NCBI GenBank assembly: GCA_033675545.1
Contig: JAWDGP010007174.1
Location: 574,501-638,500, forward strand
DNA: 64,000 nt
Source: Elysia crispata
Taxonomy: Eukaryota; Mollusca; Gastropoda; Plakobranchidae
Direction of reading: 5' to 3'
Position numbers and translations under genes: made by a program. The notes below the pieces were generated by a model that was not told the DNA's origin, did not search any database, and worked only from the letters and a program-made list of their open reading frames with translations. Positions 1 to 39,446 of the stretch are shown here, piece after piece. Each line of letters opens with the position of its first letter. The first letter of the stretch is position 1.

Positions 1-1015
1 ATATTATATTGAAGGTAATTGAATAAATTTTATGGAAAACAAAAAATTGATTCTATATGTCTGACACTCAATTTTTTTTATAAAATTTTGAAATTGATGG
101 TATAGAATAAAAGCCTCTATAAAGAGTCTATCTAGCGGCCGCTCGTCCAAAATTGAAACTAGATCGGGTGTACTCTGCAGCCGCTCAGATTCAAAGAGTT
201 AAGCAGTTTTTACCTAAAGATAGAATAAAGTGGTAAGTGATATAAAGTGATACATAATTATAGTGTAAAGCTAATATCGTATTAGCATATACATAAAACA
301 TGCAGCAAATAGAAAACTAAAGCAAATTGAAGAAAAATAAAAATAAAAATGTATGCAAGTGGTTTATTTGAAAAGAAAGGAGCATACTGGGCTCAGTCAA
401 AATAATTAATACCAGTATAGAAAAAAAAAAGCACAATCAGTATCCATTTTTTTTTTGTTACAGGAAAAAGAGTTCCTTGAAACATAGGGCAAACCATAGA
501 GAGAGAAGTTCTTGAAATAAAAACAAATCATAAGAAAATAATAGCTTTTTGAGGCCATACCAAATAACATTGATAGAAAGATAGCTTGAACAAAATATTA
601 AAAAAATATTAACTTCAATATTGGCTTAAAATATAAAGCAGCTTCGCCAGAAAATAAATAATTATAAATATATGAATTGGCAAAAGCAAAGGTTTAAAGA
701 AAATTTAAAATTTTTAATAGTCTGCAATGAAACCAAGTCAAAAAATGGATTCATAAGCACAACCAAGCCCATTGAATTATTGAGAAACGATCTGAAACAG
801 CTGAAGTATGGATAGAGAAAAATTAGAATTTTACATGTAGTAATATTAGTAAAGAAAAAAAAACAAACATTAGTCTCCAAATTGCTAAAAATGAGCCAAG
901 TGATAATTGTTCTACGATGCTGAAAAATAAATTATCAAGTAACAATGAAGAAAAACTTTCTCATTTTATACATGCATAAATAGAAATGGTACAGTGTTTA
1001 TGCTTGATCAAACCT
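1..1015. other. No gene seen; A-rich 3' flank of the minus-strand gene
   Basis: The stretch is AT-rich with A-runs on the plus strand. I see no supported exon. A GC-richer patch at about 134-190 contains a GCGGCCGC site and two near-inverted words, GAGCGGC and GCCGCTC; it could be the edge of a small mobile element but has no other support. Confidence 0.4.
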
Positions 1016-1042
1016 ATTTTGTAAAACATTTGTAACTAACAT

Positions 1043-1048
1043 TTTATT
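1043..1048 (-). terminator. Poly(A) signal of the minus-strand unknown gene
   Basis: AATAAA read on the minus strand, 68 nt downstream of the stop codon at 1116-1118. It would give a short 3' UTR. A canonical hexamer right after the predicted last exon supports that exon as terminal. Confidence 0.55.
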
Positions 1049-1115
1049 TACTATTGTTTTAATATTCCCTTTTCTTCCCTACACACAGACACACAAATTA
1101 AAACTCCCTGACTCA

Positions 1116-1160
1116 TCATAACATTTTGGAGTCATAAAGTTTAGTTAAATCATAAAGGGG
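1116..1160 (-). CDS. Terminal exon of the unrecognised minus-strand gene
   Basis: The acceptor is TTTTCTTACTTACAG. Fourteen codons, PLYDLTKLYDSKML, are followed by TGA at 1116-1118. A poly(A) signal follows 68 nt downstream. Confidence 0.72.
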   Translation of the reverse strand, partial: PLYDLTKLYDSKML

Positions 1161-4100
1161 CTGTAAGTAAGAAAACCCAAACAAAAGTTAGATTTCAGAA
1201 TTTTCTCATACCTTCAACACAGGAAATTCATCAAACTGGGAGAAAGAAAAACCATGGTTATATGAAAAAAGTTAAAACCCTGAAGAGAGAATTTCTCCAT
1301 GGGTATACAATTTTTCCTCTTTTTGTTTTTGTTATTTTACTATGCCACTTATCAGATCACTGTTTAAAATTCCAAAAGCATACATTGTTTTTATTCCTTT
1401 CTGCTGAATAACTTGAAAAACTGTTTATCAGATGAACAAAAACAAAGATAATGTTAGAGTTTTTATTTAGAGGATGGAAAAGATTGAGAGAAAATTTAGG
1501 CACCATTATAATGGTATATTCACTCTTTATCTGAAGTGGCAGATACAAGACAACATAAATAAAATATTACATGTATTTGTAATGTAGAGGCAGGAGAAGG
1601 AAAAAGTATCCTTGCTCCCCTCTCTACTTTCCTGATTTAGAACTAACGACACAAGACAACATAAAATAAAAATTACATACATGCATCAATGTGATTCATT
1701 TGAACTGGTCACGAGACAATATTTCTACTATGAACAAACAGCATCAATCTTTTTGTATGTGAATTCATGCAGGGAATGTTAGATTTTGTCCTCAGAAGTG
1801 GTCATAAGATCTATACTGAGTAACTTACTAAAATGGTTTCTTCCCTTTTCTGTTCAATCTCAGAGGGAATCATACACTCAGTCAAATCTTTCATCAGAAC
1901 TGGGTTTGTCTGTGCTGTGGACACTCCTGTATCATCTTTGTACCTGTGGAAAATGTTTCACAGTACATTTTGTAAATATAACATTGTATATGGCAGAACC
2001 CTTCAAGTTATCTTATTAAATTTAAATCAGCTTAGTTTCCAACTTGTAGAACAAGTCATAAATAATAATCCTATATCTAGTTTTGGTTATGCATATGAAT
2101 GCTTGTAAATGAGTATGATATCCAACAACACAGCCTATAAGTTTGAACCTTTTATCTTTTGGAAATGTGCTGCAGAAGCAGAATGCAATAAGAGGTGCAT
2201 CATATTCATTAAATTTAACTTTGATCATTGAGATTAATTCTGCATAACAAAGATTTTAAGCCATTTTTCCATCGCTCAAAATACCTCTTGATTATCAAAG
2301 AGCCATTCCTCATAAGTGTTTAAGGATAAAAATATAAAAAAAAACAACATTGTTTCTTTTGCAGTTACCATCATTGTCCAAGCTGCCAGTTCTATTGTGA
2401 GAATTTTTAACTTGGCTGCTTGTCATTTCTAAAGTTGCCTGATACCATCCAAGTTTTTCACAACAAGGAGGCAGCAATGTGTGCAGCCTTAAAAACTAGA
2501 ACAAAATGAACTTACTCTCTGGGCAAACGTTTACGATGTTTTCCTGGATTCGGCATCCACACATAATACTGCTTGGTGACAAAAGTTTCGTCCCACTGGG
2601 CGCGCAGGTCATCCCTGTCAAAAACCTCTTGTACCTGTGAAAAAAGGGAATAGGTTTACACATTAAGATTGTAAGATCTATGAATATGGAGGCAGGGATG
2701 ATAATAATTGTTTTAACTGAAGTTATGGCTATGATAACCAAGGGTGTTAATAATATTTTATAGGTTGGTGAAGATTGTGTGCAAGCGTGGTGATAAATAC
2801 TATTTGGATCAGTGATGCATGAGGCATTAGCACTACAAAATAGATATCATATGATGGCAAGTGGTATTATTGTTTCTCTATTGATTTTGATTTCTGTGAT
2901 GCTTTTGATGATGCTATTACACACATTTTAGAATTTATAATGATTAAATATATCTAATTGCTCATCAAATGACTTAATAACATTGTCTTTAAACCTCTCC
3001 AATTGCACAAATATTATACAGATGATAATTCAATTTAATTTCACTGATAAATATAAAAAAAAGAAAGATGATTATTTTACCTCCACCAGGCGGAGACGGG
3101 GGTTCCGCTTCACAGGTCGTTTGGTTGACCGAGTCTGTTTACACAGAATGCTGGCTGTTGTGTTGTGTGGGGCACCAAGCTTCAAGCTAAGAGAGAAATG
3201 ATTGTTATATATAGATAGCATTTAAAATTGACCACGATCAAAATCTTTTTGGATGGTGATAATTCTCTTTTTCAAAACAAATAGGCTCATTATATCCAGT
3301 TGATTCTCTTTTTTGCCTTTTTGTCTGTGGCCACTGCGAGCTCCAGTAGAAGAGAGGAAAGAGTTGTCAAGCTCATTATTAGTACCCATAACTACATATT
3401 TTACTTGGTAAATAAGTTGGTTACTCATCACAGAAAAAACTGTTTTAGGTCTTTATTTAAATCAATAATGATCTTAGAGTTGAATTGAAAAGCCTTCATT
3501 TTCGATGTGAGTATGAGTCTTTAGGAGTAAAAATTACAACTGAAAAATAATAAATGTATTATTATATTCAAACAAATCATAAGATGTAATGTTTGTATCT
3601 AACACTAGCCTGTTTATATTAAACTTCCAATTCCTTAGTTCGAAAGCATTCTAATTATAATCTTATTTTAATTAAAGGAGTTTAACAAATTCATAAAATG
3701 GTAGTCAACCCACGCAAAAAAATCACAGAAATTAAAGATATTAGTTGAGCATTATCTCATTGATAACATGTAGTGTCATTCAAATCAAAAATAGATTACC
3801 ATACTCTCGATTACAGATTCTAGGAAGCTATTTACAGCTTAAAAAAAAAGTATAATAACACTCTCCACCTTGAGTGGAATGAATGTGGTGAGAATCTGGG
3901 AATCATCCCAGGTCCCTCCACACTGTGTGATGGTCTGCCACCTGTAGAGAGAGGATAGCGATCCATGGGGCTCTCTCCATAATCCTCCAACAGGTTGCAG
4001 ACACTCTGGGTTGGAAGTTCTGCACACAAAAATAAACTAAATGAGTTACTAATTTACCTACGATTTAACATTTTTACAGATTTCTATGACTGCTGTTTTA

Positions 4101-5896
4101 AAACTTTATCTCATTTTTCAGAACAAACTCTCCTCCATTATTTAATATACATTTGCTCAAAGAAAAGCACAGTCAAAGTTATTAGTAACAAACAATGTAC
4201 ATGTATTTGTAAAGAATTGTTTCCCTAACATGCTCATTTCATATGCCGGTATCAAGTTTTGTTTTGAACTGAAGTTGTTTTTTTTCTTGTTTTTCTATTT
4301 CTTATGTCTTTGTACTTTCATATTTGTAAGAAAGGAAGAAAGCTATCTTGTAAAATGCTGTGTAAAACAATATGTTATACTATGGTAATTTTTAAAGTGA
4401 TTTTAAATCATGTTTAACAAGCACTTTGTGGCCAGTCTTGATAAGTCCGATGTTGTAATTTTTAATCAAGAAAAAGAAACATTTCCCCACAATCGCAAAG
4501 GACATGTATAAAGAGTCTAACATTAGATTACAGAAAGAAAACAACAGGTTTGTATCCCTCAAAAGATTGAAATGGTCTGAATATTAACACTTCTGAAAAT
4601 GATCATTGTCAGATCTGTCTTAACTAGACTTAAATTAAGTCCCTTTAACACATTTGAACTCTTGAATCATTGCCTTTGACACTTTTACTTAGTTGCAATC
4701 ATCAAACCTTACTTTGATGGCAAACCAAGCCAAATTGAAAAAAAAAATCAGAAAACAAATATTGATCCCTAGAATGTTTAGAAAGATCCTAAGACCAAAA
4801 CTTATCCCCATTCCCATGTAGGTCAAAAAAGAGAAAGAAAAGGTTGATTAAAAGGAGTGAAACACCAGATTTACATTAACTCTTTGTATACTGAGGCAAA
4901 ATCCGCGTTTTTTACAAAGCTAATTTTGGGTCCAAATTTAGGCTGGATTGGTGATAAACTATGCACCATAACTTTGTTAAAAGTTATTCAAGTCTCACAA
5001 AACAAATATCAAACTAAAGAACTTTACAGTCATCATATATAAAAAATTTATTTTAATTTGATATGCACAATTGTTTTTGACTTTGAATCCTGCTTCTTTC
5101 ATAATTGTTTTTCACTATTATCGTAGTCTGAATCAGCACTAAATCAAGAATTAGATTCATCACGGTCTATCCACTTTCTGATTGTCTTTTGCACTTCATA
5201 GCTTGTATAGTGCTGAGGCCTATTCTCAGTGTTTACTAAGATCAGCTGTTCACAAGAACAGGCTAGCAGCGATATAACTAATTTAAGAGAAAAACTGTTA
5301 AAAAAAGAGCAGTTCTTCCCTCATTACTGAAAATAAGCACCAAATTGAAAGCCAGTAATCTCAACATCTGGCTTCTATAAGTTGGATTGGCTTCTATTAA
5401 ATGACCGAATTAGAATATTTTAGTCCGTACACAGCAAGTGTGGCGAGCTGAATACAAAGAGTTAATATCTAGCAGATTTTCTATAAAAAAACTAATCTTT
5501 AAAGACATTCCATGAGGCTTTATTTCCAAAACAGAACATCGGTATAGGGTAGAATAATATAACTTAATAATGATTTAAGGGTTGGTTTGAAGTCTTTTCA
5601 ACTTAATGCTACCTGGAGAGTTTCTTCTGAACCTAAAAAGGGTCTGACATTATCTTTAACAGAACAAGCTTCATCAAAAGTTCAACTAAACAAGTCGCTC
5701 CAGTTGCCATATTGTACATCTAGAATCTGATAATACAATTTTTATGAAAGCAGAGACTCTTACTGATTTCATCATCAGAGCTGTCGTCATCAATTTTGAG
5801 AGGTGGCAGAGACCTTGCCAAACCCTTCTCTTGCCTCCGTCTAGTTGCCCAGCATCCAGGGTGTTGACATAACACCCCACAATCAGAGGCATCCAT
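1116..5896 (-). CDS. Complete seven-exon gene for an unrecognised 230-residue protein
   Basis: Exons in transcription order are 5896-5764, 4019-3869, 3186-3081, 2634-2516, 1943-1829, 1235-1212 and 1160-1116. All junctions are GT-AG and every phase matches (1, 2, 0, 2, 0, 0), giving 693 nt in one open frame with a TGA end. The start ATG at 5896 has a good context (AAGATGG). The protein opens with C-x3-C-x-H-x2-C (residues 6-15), a possible small zinc site, then a basic RRRQEK stretch and an acidic DDDSSDDE segment. The middle is rich in Ser, Pro and basic residues, with KRPVKRNPRLRL and a WMPNPGKHRKRLP motif. The C-terminus is mixed polar and ends SKML. There is no signal peptide or membrane segment. 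I do not recognise the family. The basic clusters would suit nuclear localisation or nucleic-acid or microtubule binding, but that is only inference. The gene is divergent to endophilin B. Confidence 0.8.
1212..1235 (-). CDS. Exon 6, a 24-nt microexon of the unrecognised minus-strand gene
   Basis: Eight codons, FDEFPVLK, between a strong acceptor (TTTTTCTTTCTCCCAG) and a consensus donor (AAG|GTATGAG). It is in phase 0 on both sides, so including or skipping it keeps the frame. Confidence 0.75.
1829..1943 (-). CDS. Exon 5 of the unrecognised minus-strand gene
   Basis: 115 nt, acceptor CATTTTCCACAG, donor TTTTA|GTAAGT. It enters in phase 2 and leaves in phase 0. It encodes YKDDTGVSTAQTNP and then MKDLTECMIPSEIEQKREET, a predominantly polar, probably helical segment. 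Confidence 0.8.
2516..2634 (-). CDS. Exon 4 of the unrecognised minus-strand gene
   Basis: 119 nt, acceptor TTTTTTCACAG, donor AGAGA|GTAAGT. It encodes VQEVFDRDDLRAQWDETF and then QYYVWMPNPGKHRKRLPR. This is the most motif-like part of the protein, with two Trp and two adjacent Tyr, and is the best probe for a family search. Confidence 0.82.
3081..3186 (-). CDS. Exon 3 of the unrecognised minus-strand gene
   Basis: 106 nt, bounded by a CTCTTAG acceptor and a GAG|GTAAAA donor. It encodes LKLGAPHNTTASIL and a strongly basic stretch, KQTRSTKRPVKRNPRLRLVE. It is GC-richer than the surrounding DNA, as expected for a coding exon. Confidence 0.8.
3869..4019 (-). CDS. Exon 2 of the unrecognised minus-strand gene
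   Basis: The acceptor is TTTTTGTGTGCAG. The exon enters in phase 1 and leaves in phase 2. It encodes a Ser/Pro/His-rich segment starting LPTQSVCNLLEDYGESPMDR. The donor is AAG|GTGGAG, weaker than its neighbours, but the phase joins exactly to the next exon. Confidence 0.75.
5764..5896 (-). CDS. Exon 1 (coding) of the unrecognised minus-strand gene
   Basis: Encodes residues 1-44 plus one base, MDASDCGVLC through DDDSSDDEI. The donor reads ATCA then GTAAGAG. The frame is open farther upstream, but that part would be encoded by a genomic A-run, so the ATG at 5896 with A at -3 and G at +4 is preferred. No pyrimidine-rich acceptor precedes it, so this is probably the first coding exon. Confidence 0.75.
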
Positions 5897-5978
5897 CTTA
5901 AATTCAATACGATTATGAACGTTTTTTTTTTTAATGTTTAATGCTTTACAAGTAAAAATATTACAAAAAGATTTCATC

Positions 5979-6239
5979 CTTGAAAAAATCAATAGTTCTA
6001 AGTTATGTATTGTAAGTTAACCAAGAAATCAAAAGTATGTTTAAGTTCTAAAGAAGCCATAAAATATTACATGATATTTGTCATTGAGTCATATGACTTG
6101 ATTGAAATTCTTGAAAAAAAAAATCAATATTTCTAAGTTATGTTTTGTAAGTTAACCAAGAAATCCAAAGCATGTTTAAGTTCTAAAGAAGCCATAAAGT
6201 ATTACATGATATTTGTCGTTGAGTCATATGATTTGATTA
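5979..6239. repeat. Tandem duplication of about 130 bp upstream of the minus-strand gene
   Basis: Two head-to-tail copies, about 5979-6108 and 6109-6239, share long blocks such as GTAAGTTAACCAAGAAATC and GTTTAAGTTCTAAAGAAGCC with a few substitutions. They lie just 5' of the predicted start codon, in the promoter or 5' UTR. Confidence 0.85.
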
Positions 6240-7574
6240 CTCTAAACTAAAACCTTTGAAAAGAAAAGAATCATTTTCATGTTCAATTTAAAACAACACA
6301 TTCATAATATTGATATTTTTACTTTAATTGTTAAGGTGAGGATGACAATTATTTTCTAACTGCATAATATACATTAGTAAAATTGCAGTTTTGTATTAAT
6401 TCCTAAAAATAAAGGCATAACTGTGATGACAAATTTGTTTTTAAAACCTTATACATAAAGCTGGGCGAGAATATGTTACATTTATAAGATATAGGTCTTT
6501 GAAGTATTTTACATTAGCTATTAGCTCACAGCAAAGAAAAAAAAATCATGAGACAGATCCAAACATTATCTCATAACCTTTATGTGAGACGTTGGGCTCG
6601 TGTATAAATGTTGTGCTATATCTAGATCTATATACAAGAGTAATTAATTTTTATAATTTTATTCCACTTGATTGTTCACTAAGCCCGATAAATATTTATT
6701 AACTAATAATGAATAAAACCCACTGGTGTCTCGAAAGATGCAATGCTTTCCTCTCAAACTGAGGCTCTCAAATTGATGAGACGCAATGAATACTGTTGAA
6801 GTGTTGGTAACTGCATTTTGGCCGCCATTAATCAACAACCTCTTGGCAACTTACATTGGTCCGCAGCAAATATTTTACTGTTTTTGAGGGGTAAAAAAAA
6901 TTCCGAAAATAAGAAAATTATTATGATTGTCCCATTATACAAAATATTCAATCGAGTCCAAGCATTTCATTATTACAGATCTTTAAAAAAAAATATCAAT
7001 AATTTTAAATAAAGCATTAACAAGCAAACTTCGTACCTAGTTTTCTTCGTACCATCAATATTGCTCGATGGAGCCAGCTAAGTATTCATAAGCAAATTAA
7101 AAACAAAATGAAACTCACGCTTCAATGCCCTTCAGCTGTGAATCATGAAAAAAAAATTACCACCTTTGCAACAGCTCCTTAAAGCCTCATGTATTCCAGC
7201 GCTAAATATAGTATTGTGAACCTTGGACCTAATTAAAACAAAGTACATCACTTTTTTTATTTATAATGCTGTGATAGCCTCTCTTTATATTATATTTTTT
7301 TAATAAAGCCTGAAAATTTTTCATCCAACTGTCTTGTTAAATTCAATTTTTGTTTGAGTAGGGTCAAAGTGATAGAAAATACTCAAGTTTTAGTACGAAG
7401 AAACATCAGCTTGAAGTACCAATAATAAACAAGCTCTTTTAGCTTTAAAGTACACCATTACCACTTTGTTGCATATAGATCTAACACGGAAGTAGACCAG
7501 TGTGGACGTCGTTCATTGAAATCGATTGTTTCTCTCAATAATTAGAACAACTCCTTCTTTATAATATCAAAACA
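6240..7574. promoter_or_regulatory. Divergent intergenic region between the minus-strand gene and endophilin B
   Basis: There is no coding potential that I can support. Two elements stand out. CGGAAGTA at 7487-7494 is an ETS-type core site about 80 bp before the endophilin ATG. On the minus strand, a consensus donor GTAAGT at 6849-6854 could end a non-coding first exon of the minus-strand gene. No TATA box is obvious at a convincing distance. Confidence 0.4.
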
Positions 7575-36217
<28,643 letters not shown>

Positions 36218-36599
36218 TACCCACGGTGATTTCAAAGACAAAGAGGAGGAGGAGAGAGACCTAGCAGATATTCAGAAATTTTTTTTAATGTTACCATTCA
36301 ATTTAAAAACAGAGATAGGTGGCCAATGGCTGCCTCTTGCTTTGTGGTTGTATGATGATGTGTAATTCAAAATGATGTTATAAGACGTTTTAAAGATATA
36401 AATAATATGCTTGATTTCTGCCCTTTTTAGGGACTGGCGTGTGTCTTGTGTGATTCACACTTGTATTCTGATGTTTAATCGGTGATTATTTTTTTGTTTA
36501 TTAATTTTTTATTTTTGCAAAAACTTGCATCTTGTTCACTTTTCCTATATTAATTCGTTTCTCCATTCACAGAGGTTGACCTATGTGATATCTCTTCAT

Positions 36600-36605
36600 A
36601 ATAAA
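36600..36605 (+). terminator. Most proximal AATAAA poly(A) signal of endophilin-B
   Basis: First canonical hexamer after the stop codon, 383 nt downstream. It would give a 3' UTR of about 0.4 kb. Confidence 0.5.
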
Positions 36606-39366
36606 GTTATAAGTGTTGTGTGTCATTGTTGAATGATGAATGATTGAGCAAAAAAATATTGTAAAGTGTAAACTTGGAAAAAATTTAAAAGAACTGGATT
36701 GTTTAAAATTGCAAGCCCCTACAGCTATACTATATTTACAAAATTTATGGGTTAAAAAAGCTATACTTAACGTCCATAGACTCTTGTTGTACTTTTTTTT
36801 AAAGTAACTAAAGGTCACAAAAAATATGAAGAAAAAGGCAAGCTGAACTCCATGATAAAATCGGAAACGAGTGGAAGATATTTGAACATATGTCGATGTT
36901 TTTACCTCAATGGTGCTATGAAATTTATGAAGCCAATTAATTGTATTTGCTGGAGTGAACATGTATCAGACTGAGTAGCTAGCAATAATTTGTTTGGAAA
37001 AAAATTGTATAATACGAGCATTCATATCCCTATTTGAAAATATAGTTAGAGAATTGAAATCTTAAATTTTAAAGCAGATTCCACTGGTCTGTTGTATAAG
37101 AATTTTTTTTTTTTTAAATCATCCGTGAGTATCAAAGAAGGTAGATCAAAGTTGAGTTTGTAGCAGAATTCTGTTAGTTGATGAAGCTCCAGCACTGTGG
37201 CTCAGTTCAGCAGTGCATACCTATCAATTTTTCATTAGGTTTATAGATGATCCTTTTGATTAAGTCGCCAAGATTACCTTTCAAGTCTGATGGATCTTGA
37301 ATATTTTTTTTTCTTGTCTATTCTGCTGTTGCATTTTAGATTTTTTTTTTTTTTCAATTTTTTTTTCAACAAAAAATCTTTATGGATCAAATGATATATT
37401 AACTTATATGGTTTGAAGCCAAATTTGCCAAGAACAAAGAATTTATTGTTTTGTTTTGTTTTAATTTTGTTTTTGTTCACGTTTACTTCAAAGAATAATT
37501 TTGAAAGTTTTGGTCTTATATTGATTAATTTATTTTATTTTTGTTTATTGTGTTGTTTGGTACACGAGATGTGCATTTGCAATGATAAAGATTGAACAAG
37601 TAAAAAATTTTGTTATTATATGTGAATTGGTATGTCCAGCCTAATGTTCAATAAAGGATATATGAAATTTAAAAAGAAAGTATTCATAAAGAAAAAACAT
37701 TTAACACTCACAAGTACTGCAGTCATTGTTGTTTTTTTTCGTTTTTTTGTTGTTTTTTTGTTCTTAATTTGGTTTGGATTTTTTTTTTTCATTTCATTCT
37801 TGTTGCAGGCCTTTGGTTCCGTGGTGCCTACTTACAATAAAAATGTTTGTTTGAAAACTTGCAATACTATTGTTCTTTTGTTCTGATTCATTAGCTCATT
37901 TCTTTTTCTATTTTAAGCAGTGTTTATCACAGCATCCTTTTTTAAGACATAGATTGCAATTTCATTTAAATTGTTTCACATTGTTTATTTTCCAGGATGA
38001 TGTTAAAAAGCATCTTACTTGCTCATTAGACTGTTGTTCAGACCCTTTGTTTTCAATGAACTTTAGGTCCCATAAAAAATTGTTAAAGAATTGTTCAAAC
38101 AAATGCGTTTGTCATGTGTCAGTTACATAGATTCTTGATGTATCATAGAAAATTGTATTTTGGGCTTATAAAGATTTGTGTTTTATCAAATTTTGCATGT
38201 ATTCATATAAAGCTATTTTTGCCATTTGGGGTCAGATAAACGCTTTTGGTTTTTCTTGCTTTTGATCTCGTAGCTCAGTTTGATAATGCCTAGATGACTT
38301 CATGCCATATTTGGTCATTTTTTATTTCTATTGAAAAGAAATGTGTGAAGATGCATTGAATGGTGTTAAATTTTCACATTGATCGTACATTTTGATGGAA
38401 CCCAACTGCATAGTTTCATCCCCATCACTGAACTACACAATTAATGTGTTGTGTGCGTGTATGGGTGTGGTTGTTATGTAAACTCCGCTTCTTTATGGTG
38501 AGATTTTGATTGTAGATACAAGTCAGCATTAGTCCCATCTTAAAATAATAGCTTATAGATTTTTCTTTTTTTTTTTTTTTTGATAAATAAAGCAAATACA
38601 TGTAGTTCAATCTAGATGGTGCAAAAAGTTTTTTGTTTTTTTTTGTAATATTTTGCGATTTCAAATGAAAGTAAATTTATTTTAATGAGCAACTTTACCA
38701 CAAAAATGTTCATCATTTCTCCAGGTATTTTGTACAGAGAATTTTTTTTTACCAATAGATGTGAAAGTGCAAAGAATTTAAGTGGACTTTTTTCTAAAGC
38801 TGATAAGTGAGACACGAAAAAAATTGTATTCATCTAATCACAGTGAATGAAATAACTCAATTTTTAAAGTTTTATATTTAGAGCAATTCATTTTTATGAA
38901 CTTTGTGTGAGGGAAATTATGATTGCCATAATTCTGTAATCACATTTAATTTTTATGTCTTGACATAATGAAAAAAAAAAAAACAACTGTGAAAATCTTC
39001 TCGGAAAGAATTTTTGGTCAAATTTAAATTTCTAGCAGTTAGATCATTAAGAGTGGGATCAATTCCTTTTCTGGATTTTTTAACCCCTTTTTTGCCAATT
39101 TCTTTGATTTTTTAAAAACTTTTTCCCGGATAATAAACATTGCAAAACATTTTGATTTTATTTGTTATGATACTATACAAAATCCACTTGTCTTCATTGA
39201 CGAGCTTAGAAATTTAACTGTATTGTCTGAACATAAACACTCTTGTTCAAATAGGGATGCATGCTACACATAATGTCTTTTTTTTTTCTGAGATGGCCTC
39301 CACTTTGGGCTTCCATTCAAATTTCAGGTATTGTTCTTCAAATCGATTTTTGTTACACATTGTTCA

Positions 39367-39446
39367 GTTTCTGCTCTATAATTATGGTAAAAGCCATTTC
39401 TTGCTCGTTTCTGCTCTATAATTATGGTAAAAGCCATTTCTTGCTC
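39367..39446 (+). repeat. Perfect 2 x 40 bp tandem duplication
   Basis: The unit starts GTTTCTGCTCTATAATTATG and ends CATTTCTTGCTC. The two copies, 39367-39406 and 39407-39446, are identical, so the event is recent or under conversion. Confidence 0.95.

Noticed and set aside
134..230. Minus-strand open segment including DLVSILDERPLDRLF
   Set aside because: No donor follows, the acceptor is poor, and the gene upstream already ends at 1116.
462..510. Minus-strand exon candidate NFSLYGLPYVSRNSFS
   Set aside because: It fits phase 0, but the exon at 1116-1160 has better signals, a stop and a poly(A) signal, so a further exon is not needed.
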